Source: Pseudoalteromonas sp. G4 (GTDB taxonomy: Bacteria > Pseudomonadota > Gammaproteobacteria > Enterobacterales > Alteromonadaceae). From it: DNA of 44,481 nt. The notes beneath the pieces are model-generated. The model did no database searches. It was given only the letters and a program-made list of their open reading frames with translations, and was not told where the DNA came from. This document shows positions 35,507 through 44,481 of the stretch, one piece after another. The position numbers and the translations under genes are program-made. How positions within the stretch are numbered: the first letter of the stretch is position 1; every line of letters begins with the position of its first letter. Location of the stretch: the NCBI RefSeq assembly GCF_028875915.1, contig NZ_JAPEHW010000026.1, positions 1 through 44,481 on the forward strand, given 5' to 3'.

Positions 35507-37774
35507 TTATTTAATATCAAAACGGTCAAGTTGCATCACTTTAGTCCATGCTTTAACAAAGTCGTTTACAAAACGCTCTTTTGAATTATCAAACGCATAT
35601 ACTTCAGCAACTGCACGTAATTCTGATGATGAACCGAAGATTAAATCAACCGGTGTTGCTGTGTATTTTACAGCGCCAGTTTTACGATCTTTACCTTGGT
35701 ACACATCACCTGCTTTTTGCCACTGGGTGGACATATCAAGCAAGTTGACAAAAAAGTCATTGGTTAGTGTGTCTTTTTTATCTGTGAATACACCGTTGTT
35801 TGAGCCATCTGTATTGGTATTTAGCACGCGCATACCACCCACTAATACCGTCATTTCAGGTACAGTTAGAGCAAGCTGATCTGCTTTATCTACTAAAGCA
35901 TCAGTTGGTGACTTGTAATAACCTTTTTCATAGTAGTTTCTAAAACCGTCAGCACTTGGTTTGAGTAACGAAAATGAATTTACATCTGTTTGTGCTTGGG
36001 TTGCATCACCACGTCCTGCAACAAATGGTACGCTTACTTTAACCCCAGCATTTTTAGCTGCTTTTTCAACTGCTGCTGCGCCGCCAAGAACTATCATATC
36101 TGCAAGTGAAATTTTGCTGCGTCCAAAAGTACGGTCATTAAACTCATCTTTAATTTCAGTAAGCTTGGCAATGACTTTTGCAGTTTGTGCAGGGTTATTT
36201 ACTTGCCAATCTTTTTGGGGTGCCAGTGCGATACGTGCACCATTTGCACCGCCGCGCATATCAGAATCACGGTAGCTTGATGCTGACGCCCATGCTGTTG
36301 CTACGAGTTCAGATACTGACAAACCTGAATCTAAAATTTGCGCTTTTAGCTTTTTAACGTCTTTATCGCTTACTAGCTTGTAATCTGGCTTGTCGATAGG
36401 ATCTTGCCAAATATGCGCTTGTTTTGGATATTCGTCACCTAAGTAATTATCAAGTGGCCCCATATCGCGGTGCGTTAATTTAAACCACGCTTTGGCAAAT
36501 GCAAGGCGGTATTTCTCAGGATCTGCCAAGAAGCGCTCTGCAATTTTGCGGTATTCTGGGTCAAATTTTAATGCCAAATCTGCCGTAGTCATTACAGGTG
36601 GGTTAAACTTATCCTTAACGTGCGCATCAGGAACTGATTTATGTAACGACTCATCGGTAGGTACCCAAATAATCGCACCGGCAGGGCTGCGAGATTGTTT
36701 CCATTCAAAATTTAGTAAGTTTGATAAGTAAAGTGATGTCCACTTAGTTGGCGCTTGTGTCCATGCACCTTCTAAACCACTGGTAACGGTATCTTCTGAA
36801 TGGCCTTTACCGCATTTGTTTTTCCAGCCAAAGCCTTGCTCTTCAATGGCCTCTGCACCAGGTTCTTTACCAACACATTTACTTGCTTTGTGTGCACCAT
36901 GCATTTTACCGAAAGTGTGGCCACCGGCAATAAGTGCGAGCGTTTCTTCATCGTTCATTGCCATACGTGCAAATGATTCGCGAATATTTTTAGCTGAGCC
37001 AAGGGGATCGGGTACGCCACCTGGGCCTTCAGGATTTACGTAAATTAATCCCATATGAACTGCAGCAAGTGGGCGCTTTAATTTACCGTCGCTATCACGA
37101 CGATCGCTTGCTAACATTTCAACTTCTGGACCCCAGTAAACCATATCAGGTTCCCAGTCATCATCACGTCCGGCAGCAAAACCGTAAGTTTTGAAACCCA
37201 TATTCTCTAATGCGACGTTACCTGCAAGTACAATTAAGTCACCCCAAGAAATAAGCTCCCCATATTTCTGCTTAATTGGCCAAAGTAAGCGACGGGCTTT
37301 ATCTAAGTTTCCATTGTCTGGCCAGCTATTGAGCGGATCAAAACGTTGCTGACCTCCACCTGCGCCACCTCGACCATCAAGGGTGCGGTAAGTGCCCGCG
37401 GCATGCCAGGTCATGCGAATAAAAAACGGACCATAGTTACCCCAATCAGCAGGCCACCATTCTTGTGAGTCAGTAAGTACAAAATCGATGTCTTTTTTAA
37501 GCGCATCCATATCAAGCTGTGTAAACGCTTTTTTATAATTAAAGTCTTCACCTAATGGGTTTGAGCGCGCATCGTGGTCGCGAAGTGGTGTTAAATCAAG
37601 TTGGTTTGGCCACCAAAATAGGTTTGATTTTGCTTGGTTAGGCATCACTTTACCCATGCCAATCGCGCCTTTTGGCTTGCTCATTGTGTCTTTAGCAAAT
37701 GCAGTTGTTGCGCCTAAAGATAGTGCTACAACAGCGGCAATCGAAGTGTATTTTAATATCTGAACGGATTTCAT
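35507..37774 (-). CDS. katG: exported catalase-peroxidase (KatG/KatP type)
   Basis: This 755-residue bifunctional heme enzyme breaks down hydrogen peroxide. It differs from most KatG in its N-terminal signal peptide ([11 protein letters not shown]...AFA, cleavage near residue 27), as in plasmid KatP, so it should act in the periplasm. Distal residues Arg120, Trp123 and His124 (IRMTWHAAG), the Tyr245 and Met271 partners of the Trp-Tyr-Met adduct, and proximal His286 (AGGHTFGK) are all present, with full N- and C-terminal lobes. It is divergent from oxyR; the shared 330-nt region likely carries peroxide control. Confidence 0.95.
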   Translation of the reverse strand: MKSVQILKYTSIAAVVALSLGATTAFAKDTMSKPKGAIGMGKVMPNQAKSNLFWWPNQLDLTPLRDHDARSNPLGEDFNYKKAFTQLDMDALKKDIDFVLTDSQEWWPADWGNYGPFFIRMTWHAAGTYRTLDGRGGAGGGQQRFDPLNSWPDNGNLDKARRLLWPIKQKYGELISWGDLIVLAGNVALENMGFKTYGFAAGRDDDWEPDMVYWGPEVEMLASDRRDSDGKLKRPLAAVHMGLIYVNPEGPGGVPDPLGSAKNIRESFARMAMNDEETLALIAGGHTFGKMHGAHKASKCVGKEPGAEAIEEQGFGWKNKCGKGHSEDTVTSGLEGAWTQAPTKWTSLYLSNLLNFEWKQSRSPAGAIIWVPTDESLHKSVPDAHVKDKFNPPVMTTADLALKFDPEYRKIAERFLADPEKYRLAFAKAWFKLTHRDMGPLDNYLGDEYPKQAHIWQDPIDKPDYKLVSDKDVKKLKAQILDSGLSVSELVATAWASASSYRDSDMRGGANGARIALAPQKDWQVNNPAQTAKVIAKLTEIKDEFNDRTFGRSKISLADMIVLGGAAAVEKAAKNAGVKVSVPFVAGRGDATQAQTDVNSFSLLKPSADGFRNYYEKGYYKSPTDALVDKADQLALTVPEMTVLVGGMRVLNTNTDGSNNGVFTDKKDTLTNDFFVNLLDMSTQWQKAGDVYQGKDRKTGAVKYTATPVDLIFGSSSELRAVAEVYAFDNSKERFVNDFVKAWTKVMQLDRFDIK

Positions 37775-38104
37775 TTTTGAATTCCCCTTATGATTTATGG
37801 GTGTATTAACGCAGCTAAGTATAGAAGGGAATTTAAATAACTAAATTTGATAATAACTAAGTTGATATTCGTTTTTTTAGATTGTTGTTATGTCGACATT
37901 TTCCTTACCATATTGGCTTTGAAAACGCTAATCAAAAAAACATATGATCACCATCGGTATTTTTGAATTTAAGCTTAAACACTTGTTATTAAGTTATTTT
38001 TTATTGTTTTATGGAGTTCGTGGTGTTACTTGCGGGAGTTGCTGTATAGCTATTTCATATAAATTGATTATTATTTAAAAAACATTCGATTTATAAGAAT
38101 TATA
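37775..38104. promoter_or_regulatory. katG-oxyR divergent regulatory region with a 16-bp direct repeat
   Basis: The 330-nt spacer is AT-rich. AATAACTAAATTTGAT (37836-37851) is repeated directly as AATAACTAAGTTGAT (37852-37866) at a 16-bp period near the katG start. It may be a regulator site for katG. I could not fit the full four-part OxyR consensus (ATAG and CTAT at helical spacing), so the identity of the binder is open. The oxyR promoter must lie in the 38000-38100 part. Confidence 0.45.
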
Positions 38105-39013
38105 ATGATTTCACTGAAACAACTTCACTATGCCTTAGCTGTTGAAAAAACGCTGCATTTTAAAAAGGCCGCAGATAATTGCCATGTTTCGCAATCAACG
38201 CTTAGCACAGCGGTTCATGAGCTTGAAAAGCAATTAGGTGTGGCTATTTTTGAGCGCAACAATAAACATGTGTTTATTACCGATGAAGGCAAGTTAATTC
38301 TTGAAAAAGCCAAGCGCATCAAGCTTGAAGTGGACGAGTTAACACTGTTAGCTAAATCAAATAAAGCACCGCTTGCAAGCCCAATGACGATTGGTGTTAT
38401 TCCGACAATTGGCCCTTTTTTACTGCCAAAAGTGTTACCAAAAGTGCGTACTGAGTATAGCGACTTCAAACTTAAAATTGTTGAAGATCAATCGCATGTA
38501 TTAGTAGAAAAGCTACGCGAAGGCGAGCTCGATGCTGCTATATTGGCACTTCCATATGATATAGACGGTTTAATGGCATTTAACTTTTGGCAAGAAGACT
38601 TTTACTGGGTCAGTCACAAAGACGAATGTGCACTTAATTTAAGTGAAATCACGACTAATGAGTTTGATTTAGACAAATTAATGCTTTTAAAAGATGGACA
38701 TTGTTTAAAAGAGCATGCGTTGGCTGCATGTAAATTAGAAAATACCAATAACGAAAATCAGCTGGATTCAGCCAGTTTACATACTTTAATTCAAATGGTT
38801 GCAGGTAAATTAGGCACAACGTTAGTGCCGCATATGGCACTTGATCAGCTTGTAAAAAATGAAGGTGAACTCACAGCCGTTCATTTAAATGAACCAGGGC
38901 CACATCGCACAATTGCACTGGTGGTGCGTCCTAATTATGTCAGAACTAACGATATTGTCTTACTACAAAAACTGTTTGAAGCTGAGCTAAATGAAAAATG
39001 TATTTCAGCTTAA
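38105..39013 (+). CDS. oxyR: hydrogen peroxide-sensing LysR regulator OxyR
   Basis: This 302-residue LysR-type protein has an N-terminal winged helix-turn-helix (KAADNCHVSQSTLSTAVHELE) and an effector domain with the two redox cysteines Cys200 and Cys209 in LLKDGHCLKEHALAAC. Their spacing equals that of Cys199-Cys208 in E. coli OxyR, where peroxide forms a disulfide that switches on target genes. It sits between two katG genes, one divergent and one 159 nt downstream, the expected targets. No other gene shares its transcript clearly, although readthrough into the second katG is possible. Confidence 0.95.
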   Translation: MISLKQLHYALAVEKTLHFKKAADNCHVSQSTLSTAVHELEKQLGVAIFERNNKHVFITDEGKLILEKAKRIKLEVDELTLLAKSNKAPLASPMTIGVIPTIGPFLLPKVLPKVRTEYSDFKLKIVEDQSHVLVEKLREGELDAAILALPYDIDGLMAFNFWQEDFYWVSHKDECALNLSEITTNEFDLDKLMLLKDGHCLKEHALAACKLENTNNENQLDSASLHTLIQMVAGKLGTTLVPHMALDQLVKNEGELTAVHLNEPGPHRTIALVVRPNYVRTNDIVLLQKLFEAELNEKCISA

Positions 39014-39169
39014 GAAACTATCTTAAAAAGTTATTTTTAGAATAATGCAGCTGTCTAGCCTACAGTTATTAACTTGTAATCACTTTATGTTCAGTTTTAA
39101 TTTTATACGATAAGTTTTAGGTAAATGTTTAATCACAAATAATTTTTCCAGCAAAGGAAGAGGAGATGA

Positions 39170-41332
<2,163 letters not shown>

Positions 41333-41343
41333 CATTTCGCTAA

Positions 41344-41386
41344 ATAAAATAGCCTCTCTATTTAATTGATAGAAAGGCTATTTTAA
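41344..41386. terminator. bidirectional terminator of katG and peptide cassette 1
   Basis: The stem AAAATAGCCT...AGGCTATTTT, continued after one mismatch by TCTAT / ATAGA, serves both strands. The stop codon of peptide C1 lies inside the stem. It is closely similar to the hairpin that closes cassette 2 at 43984-44020. Confidence 0.85.
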
Positions 41387-41434
41387 CTGTTTTCTGAATA
41401 TATAAATTAGCTTTTTGGTTTTTGTCATAGGCAT
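41378..41434 (-). CDS. peptide C1: tiny cationic peptide of cassette 1
   Basis: The reading frame encodes MPMTKTKKLIYIFRKQLK (18 residues), or 16 residues from the second ATG at 41428, which has the better spacing to the AAGGAAAT site. Six or seven Lys/Arg and no acidic residue make it strongly basic and amphipathic. Cassette 2 has the same frame, ribosome site and length with substitutions that keep the charge (C2, 44019-44075). It follows peptide A1 by 28 nt. No family is recognised. Conservation in two copies with synonymous and charge-conserving changes supports translation, but a chance frame in a conserved leader or terminator region remains possible. Confidence 0.5.
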   Translation of the reverse strand: MPMTKTKKLIYIFRKQLK

Positions 41435-41462
41435 ATTTCCTTAAATTGTTTTGTAAACGATC

Positions 41463-41597
41463 TTACTTAAATAATAAGTAGCTACCACCTACGGCTACAC
41501 CCGTTACAATTGCTGCTGTCATACCTGCGGTTACTAAACCAACTACCACAAATGCAGTAAGTGCTGTCGTCATTACAATATCAAATACGTTGTTCAT
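41463..41597 (-). CDS. peptide A1: hydrophobic Gly-rich peptide of cassette 1
   Basis: This 44-residue peptide starts MNNVFDIVM and contains the hydrophobic helix TAFVVVGLVTAGMTAAI, then GVAVGGSYLLFK. Gly residues at short spacing (GxxxxG, GxxxG, GG) would favour helix packing in a membrane. GGAG lies 6 nt upstream of ATG 41597. It is homologous to B1, the preceding gene of the operon, sharing FVVxGLVTAGMT, AI and GG-Y-L-K. The copy in cassette 2 differs by two residues. No signal peptide or leader is seen, and no known family is recognised; bacteriocin-like, holin-like or toxin-like peptides are all conceivable. Confidence 0.7.
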   Translation of the reverse strand: MNNVFDIVMTTALTAFVVVGLVTAGMTAAIVTGVAVGGSYLLFK

Positions 41598-41621
41598 TTT
41601 TTATCTCCGATTGGTTTTAAA

Positions 41622-41762
41622 TTATTTAGTTAACATGTATGTGCCGCCAATTGCTGCACCAGCCATAATTGCGGTTGTCATACCTGCAGTTACAAGGCCT
41701 GCTACTACAAATGTTGTTAAACCAGCTGCCATTAAAATCTCGATTGCGTTTGATGTATTCAT
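41622..41762 (-). CDS. peptide B1: hydrophobic Gly-rich peptide of cassette 1
   Basis: This 46-residue peptide begins MNTSNAIEILMAAG, has the helix TTFVVAGLVTAGMTTAI, and ends GGTYMLTK. AAAGGAAA lies about 9 nt upstream of ATG 41762. It is the first gene of a B-A-C peptide operon and a paralogue of A. The protein in cassette 2 is identical although the DNA differs at several third positions, which shows purifying selection on the peptide. The span is long enough to cross a membrane once; the C-terminal Lys and N-terminal Asn/Glu would orient it. Function unknown. Confidence 0.72.
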   Translation of the reverse strand: MNTSNAIEILMAAGLTTFVVAGLVTAGMTTAIMAGAAIGGTYMLTK

Positions 41763-41850
41763 TGTTCAATTTCCTTTAAGTTTGAGTAAAGCGTGTTGCT
41801 TGAGTTAAATAATAGGCAATTGAGATGAGGATTCTGCTGCTTTGTGATGT
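41763..41850 (-). promoter_or_regulatory. conserved upstream region of peptide cassette 1
   Basis: About 75 nt upstream of B1 are nearly identical to the region upstream of B2. It contains a TATTAT -10-like box (41809-41814, minus strand) and three CTCAA words at spacings of about 20 and 18 nt. No clear -35 box is visible, so an activator or another sigma factor may be used. Confidence 0.4.
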
Positions 41851-41955
41851 TTGGCGATTTGAGGTGATATTTGGTTTTATGAAGTGATAAGTGATTTTGA
41901 AATTAGTGAGAATTGCTGTGTTGCGTTACTTTTTAAAAAGGTAAGGCACAATAAA

Positions 41956-41975
41956 AAGGTGCCCTAAAGCACCTT
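41956..41975 (-). terminator. terminator of the 42-residue peptide gene
   Basis: On the minus strand AAGGTGC-TTTAGG-GCACCTT is followed by TTTA. It lies 110 nt beyond the stop of the small gene at 42085-42213, and the sequence between them holds no other gene. Confidence 0.7.
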
Positions 41976-42084
41976 GTTGAGTTTTATAATTGCACTGTCA
42001 ATTTAGAGTGTACAGCTGTAACAGTGAAAGCCAGTATTGTTTTATCTTTATGCGGCGTGACGTTGCTTTGATTATTTTTGTTTA

Positions 42085-42213
42085 CTAACGCATTGCAAAG
42101 TTTACAAATACGGCTGTTAGCATAAATCCCACACCGACAAAAAAGCCAATTAGCGTTGCTTTAACTATGGTCGATTTTTTATTTCCTTCTGTTTGTTCTA
42201 GTTTATCGCTCAT
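42085..42213 (-). CDS. 42-residue single-span membrane peptide
   Basis: The frame starts MSDKLEQTEGNKKSTIVKAT and ends with one hydrophobic helix (LIGFFVGVGFMLTAVF, then VNFAMR). AAGGAA lies 6 nt upstream of ATG 42213. A charged soluble N-terminus of about 18 residues precedes the single helix, so it is probably a membrane-anchored peptide with a cytoplasmic N-terminus. It has its own terminator, and lies between the two A/B/C peptide cassettes on the same strand. A partner or immunity role for those peptides is speculation. No family is recognised. Confidence 0.6.
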   Translation of the reverse strand: MSDKLEQTEGNKKSTIVKATLIGFFVGVGFMLTAVFVNFAMR

Positions 42214-42624
42214 GATTACATTCCTTATTTTAGTTAAAAATGTAGTGTTACAAGTTTTAGTATTTATTAGATCGTAAAAGTCTATTTGTTCTTAATATCA
42301 CAAATATTTTGTACACGATTTTGTATGTTTTGTAACCTAATCTCCTTAATCTTTTTAAATTTGCTATTGGCAATAACACTAGTGAAGTTTTGTCTTCTTA
42401 GAAAAGACTAATGGCCATCGTTTTGATTTAACGAATGATTTATTTAGTTAACCTGATGTCTAATTAAATCATAACGGTGTATTCAAACTAATCAGATAAA
42501 TGGGATTAACATTGAATAACCTTTAAATGCTTAAAGCTAATTCTAAATTAGCTAACAAGCAGAAAATATTGAACTTTTTTTATTTGGCTAGTTCCTAGTA
42601 TGAAAACATGCAAAAGGATAAACC
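42214..42624. other. AT-rich intergenic region with a hairpin
   Basis: These 411 nt hold no credible gene. The divergent promoters of the 42-residue peptide and the hydrolase must lie here. AGCTAATT-CTA-AATTAGCT (42535-42553) is a perfect 8-bp inverted repeat 70 nt before the hydrolase start and could be an operator. The low GC relative to flanking genes is compatible with acquired DNA. Confidence 0.45.
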
Positions 42625-43470
42625 ATGAAAAAAACAATAATGACATTGGCAGTTGCACTTGTGTTAGGTGGTTGCACCGCTACGATAAAAGAATCCCGTT
42701 TTATTCAACAAGATGACAAAGTTGAATTTTATACTCAGTCTTTAATTGCTGATTTAGATAAACGCACACCTAATCATCAAGTGATTCAAATCAGCATGCA
42801 GGCTGATAATGAAGCACTTACACTTAATGGGTTACATCTAGATCACCCCAGTACAAGCAATACCATTTTATATATTCCGGGCAATGGCATGAGTGTCGAA
42901 AAAGCATCTAAAAAAGCACTGATAGAATTGGCTGAATATGGCAGTGATATAGTGATATTCGATCGTCGAGGTTTAGGTGCGAGTGAAGGCAAAGCTACGA
43001 TTGCTAACCTGATAAGTGATGCTAATTTAAGCTTTGATTATACTAAAAACACACTAAAAGCCGACAAAGTAATTGTTCATGGTTACTCGTTAGGCAGTTT
43101 TGTTGCTGCACAAGTTGCGAAGAATAAGCCTATTGATGGCTTGGTAATGCAAGGTTCAGCCACTAATGTCGATGATTGGATTGATGAAGCGATGCCCTGG
43201 TATTCAAAAGTATTTGTAAATTTAGAAGTGGATGATGCTTTTTATAAGGTTGATAACCGTCAAGTTGTTAGTGAGGACTATAGCGGCCCACTACTTGTGA
43301 TTGGTGGCGGCAAAGATGCACAAACACCAGCCGTTTTATCGCAAAAGCTTTTTGATGCGAGCAATAGTGAAATTAAACAGTTAGTGATTGCTGAAGAAGC
43401 AAATCATGGCCAAATGTTTGACAACAAAAAGGTTCAAATGGCTTATAGCAGCTTTATTTCTGCGCTTTAA
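42625..43470 (+). CDS. alpha/beta hydrolase lipoprotein
   Basis: This 281-residue protein has a lipoprotein signal (LGGC, Cys about residue 17). The alpha/beta hydrolase core shows an oxyanion segment ILYIPGNGMS, FDRRGLGASEG, the nucleophile elbow HGYSLGS with Ser about residue 155, a late Asp in GGGKDAQTP, and His in EEANHGQMF. It is thus a likely serine hydrolase (esterase or peptidase) anchored at the outer membrane or inner leaflet; the substrate is unknown. It lies between the two peptide cassettes on the other strand. AAAGGATA precedes the ATG. Confidence 0.85.
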   Translation: MKKTIMTLAVALVLGGCTATIKESRFIQQDDKVEFYTQSLIADLDKRTPNHQVIQISMQADNEALTLNGLHLDHPSTSNTILYIPGNGMSVEKASKKALIELAEYGSDIVIFDRRGLGASEGKATIANLISDANLSFDYTKNTLKADKVIVHGYSLGSFVAAQVAKNKPIDGLVMQGSATNVDDWIDEAMPWYSKVFVNLEVDDAFYKVDNRQVVSEDYSGPLLVIGGGKDAQTPAVLSQKLFDASNSEIKQLVIAEEANHGQMFDNKKVQMAYSSFISAL

Positions 43471-43481
43471 ATCGCTTTTGT

Positions 43482-43515
43482 ATGTCAGAGTTATTTGACT
43501 CTGGCATGCTCGCTT
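43482..43515. terminator. terminator between hydrolase and VOC genes
   Basis: ATGTCAGAGT-TATTTG-ACTCTGGCAT forms a 10-bp stem with one G-T pair and is followed by GCTCGCTTTTTA. It serves the hydrolase on the plus strand and possibly the VOC gene on the minus strand. Confidence 0.7.
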
Positions 43516-43516
43516 T

Positions 43517-43879
43517 TTATTCGATATTGAACTCCATAAGTTCATGAACAATACCTGAGGGATCTTTAAAAGCAGAATAACGTCCCCACTTATTTTCATT
43601 TGGGGTTGTATGCACAAATTCCACGCCTTGATGCTTAAGCTTTTCAATCTCAGAATCTAAATTTTGCACATTAAATATCAATGTTGAATTTGCATTGACC
43701 CCATGACCATATTCAACAGCATCATGCCCGCCTTCAAACATTAATATCATATGGTCACCAAGTTTAAACTTGATTGCAGTCTCAAGCTCTTCGGATATTT
43801 CAAGACCAAGTATGTTTTCGTAAAAGTTTTTTGAAATTTTTAGGTCGTTTACGACTAACAATGTTGCTGGCATCACCAT
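43517..43879 (-). CDS. VOC/glyoxalase-like protein
   Basis: This 120-residue protein has the paired beta-alpha-beta-beta-beta units of the vicinal-oxygen-chelate superfamily: an opening LLVVNDLKISKNFYENILGLEI, a central FKLGDHMILMFEGG, then GVEFVHTTPNENKWGRYSAFKDPSGIVHELMEF. Metal-ligand His and Glu candidates are the GDHM His and HELMEF His/Glu. Members include glyoxalase I, dioxygenases and antibiotic-binding proteins; no specific reaction can be assigned. It starts at ATG 43879 or 43873. It lies on the same strand as the peptide cassettes, just upstream of the hydrolase terminator, and is probably monocistronic. Confidence 0.85.
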   Translation of the reverse strand: MVMPATLLVVNDLKISKNFYENILGLEISEELETAIKFKLGDHMILMFEGGHDAVEYGHGVNANSTLIFNVQNLDSEIEKLKHQGVEFVHTTPNENKWGRYSAFKDPSGIVHELMEFNIE

Positions 43880-43983
43880 TTATAGCGCTCTATTTTTTAA
43901 TTATGTTGTTAGGTCACAGCTTAATAAATTAAGTGAACCTTACATGATTTCACGATGATAATTTATTGTTCTGTCGTTTGAAA

Positions 43984-44020
43984 ACAAAAAAGCCTTTCTA
44001 TTTAATTGGATAGAAAGGCT
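43984..44020 (-). terminator. terminator of peptide cassette 2
   Basis: AGCCTTTCTAT / ATAGAAAGGCT is a perfect 11-bp stem followed on the minus strand by TTTTTTGTTTT. It closes the B2-A2-C2 operon and resembles the hairpin at 41344-41386, including the loop TTAATTGG versus TTAATTG. Confidence 0.9.
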
Positions 44021-44075
44021 ATTTAGTTTGCTTTTTGAATTTATAAATTAGCTTGTTTGTTTTTGCCATAGGCAT
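44019..44075 (-). CDS. peptide C2: tiny cationic peptide of cassette 2
   Basis: The frame encodes MPMAKTNKLIYKFKKQTK (18 residues), or 16 from the ATG at 44069, with AGGAAAT upstream. Compared with C1 it differs at six positions, yet the basic charge, the KLIY core and the length are kept, and AAA/AAG and CAA/CAG codons vary silently. The stop codon falls at the edge of the terminator stem as in cassette 1. It follows A2 by 19 nt. Confidence 0.5.
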   Translation of the reverse strand: MPMAKTNKLIYKFKKQTK

Positions 44076-44094
44076 ATTTCCTAATAATGTGATT

Positions 44095-44229
44095 TTATTT
44101 AAAAAGTAAGTAACTACCACCTACGGCTACACCTGTTACAATTGCAGCTGTCATACCTGCTGTTACTAAACCAACTACCACAAAAGCAGTAAGTGCTGTC
44201 GTCATTAAAATATCAAATACGTTGCTCAT
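44095..44229 (-). CDS. peptide A2: hydrophobic Gly-rich peptide of cassette 2
   Basis: This 44-residue peptide is a near-copy of A1 with Asn2 to Ser and Val8 to Leu; the hydrophobic helix and the GVAVGGSYLLFK end are unchanged, while several codons differ at the third position. CGGAGATAAAAAA precedes the ATG at 44229. It follows B2 by 26 nt and precedes C2 by 19 nt. See A1 for the possible roles. Confidence 0.7.
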   Translation of the reverse strand: MSNVFDILMTTALTAFVVVGLVTAGMTAAIVTGVAVGGSYLLFK

Positions 44230-44255
44230 TTTTTTATCTCCGATGCATTTTACGA

Positions 44256-44396
44256 TTATTTAGTTAACATGTAAGTGCCGCCAATTGCTGCACCAGCCAT
44301 AATTGCTGTTGTCATACCTGCAGTTACAAGGCCTGCTACTACAAATGTTGTTAAACCAGCTGCCATTAAAATTTCGATTGCGTTTGATGTATTCAT
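44256..44396 (-). CDS. peptide B2: hydrophobic Gly-rich peptide of cassette 2
   Basis: This 46-residue peptide is identical to B1 in protein sequence. Observed silent changes include GAG to GAA at codon 8, ACC to ACA and ACA to ACT. AAAGGAAA precedes ATG 44396. Identity of the protein with drift in the DNA points to strong selection on the peptide since the duplication. It is the first gene of cassette 2. Confidence 0.72.
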   Translation of the reverse strand: MNTSNAIEILMAAGLTTFVVAGLVTAGMTTAIMAGAAIGGTYMLTK

Positions 44397-44481
44397 TGTT
44401 CAGTTTCCTTTAAGTTTGAGTAAAGTGTGTTGCTTGAGTTAAATAATAGGCAATTGAGAAGAGGATTCTTGAGCTTTGTGA
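44397..44481 (-). promoter_or_regulatory. conserved upstream region of peptide cassette 2
   Basis: It matches the region upstream of B1 almost base for base over about 75 nt, including TATTAT (44443-44448, minus strand) and the three CTCAA words. It diverges towards the window edge, which limits the duplicated unit on that side. Confidence 0.4.

Noticed and set aside
37775..38104. Classic OxyR site (four ATAG/CTAT elements)
   Set aside because: Single ATAG and GATA words occur, but I could not place four elements at helical spacing. The direct repeat is reported without naming its binder.
41463..41762. A and B as filamentous-phage major coat proteins
   Set aside because: Length and single helix would fit, but there is no acidic N-terminal part, no clear basic DNA-binding C-terminus, no signal peptide and no other phage gene nearby.
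41590..41808. 72-codon plus-strand frame across the first peptide cassette
   Set aside because: It is antisense to A1/B1. The minus-strand frames have ribosome sites, are conserved in the second cassette and show silent changes, whereas this frame is interrupted in cassette 2.

Overview
The window looks like chromosomal DNA of a marine gammaproteobacterium of the Alteromonadales, most likely Pseudoalteromonas or a close relative. This rests on AT-rich base composition, dense short-spaced operons, many intrinsic terminators, and the gene set: spondin-domain proteins with a two-component system, CRY-DASH and FeS-type photolyases, a full methionine salvage cluster, paired KatG with OxyR, chemoreceptors and porins. 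I saw no rRNA, tRNA, CRISPR array or complete IS. The species call is an inference from gene content.

Layout. 1-590: a LysE-type exporter gene cut off by foreign sequence at the left edge, behind a DUF2834 membrane protein. 801-4566: two spondin-domain envelope proteins and an OmpR-type regulator/kinase pair, then a type IV pilin-like protein (4679-5266). 5426-10648: a light-dependent DNA-repair block of CRY-DASH, a second photolyase, a 50-residue DUF2256 protein, an iron-sulfur (6-4)-type photolyase and a flavin reductase. 10725-13436: an operon of two related porins around a small PstS-like protein. 13595-23918: two chemoreceptors, a solute-binding protein, a small lipoprotein, L-threonine aldolase, a membrane AraC regulator, and two genes (an acetyltransferase and an outer-membrane porin) each broken by an exact tandem duplication of 59 or 58 bp. 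24067-24735: a DUF2306 protein.

24948-31190 is the methionine salvage locus: mtnK<->mtnA divergent, mtnB-mtnC-mtnD overlapping on the minus strand, and a methionine/glutamine-type aminotransferase overlapping an omega-amidase on the plus strand. Together they convert methylthioribose back to methionine and dispose of the alpha-ketoglutaramate formed by transamination. Both divergent promoter regions carry a similar 24-bp element resembling tandem MetJ boxes. Next come a CIA30-like protein, a two-gene module of a binding lipoprotein and a PAS/degenerate-GGDEF/EAL protein, and the peroxide-defence block: exported KatG, OxyR, cytoplasmic KatG.

The most novel part is 41340-44481. It holds two copies of a minus-strand cassette encoding three tiny peptides: B (46 aa, hydrophobic, Gly-rich), A (44 aa, a paralogue of B) and C (16-18 aa, strongly cationic), each copy closed by a similar hairpin terminator. 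Between the copies lie a separate 42-residue single-span peptide gene, a lipoprotein alpha/beta hydrolase and a VOC/glyoxalase-like gene. I recognise no family for A, B or C. The pattern suggests a secreted or membrane-active multi-peptide system, but its function is unknown.
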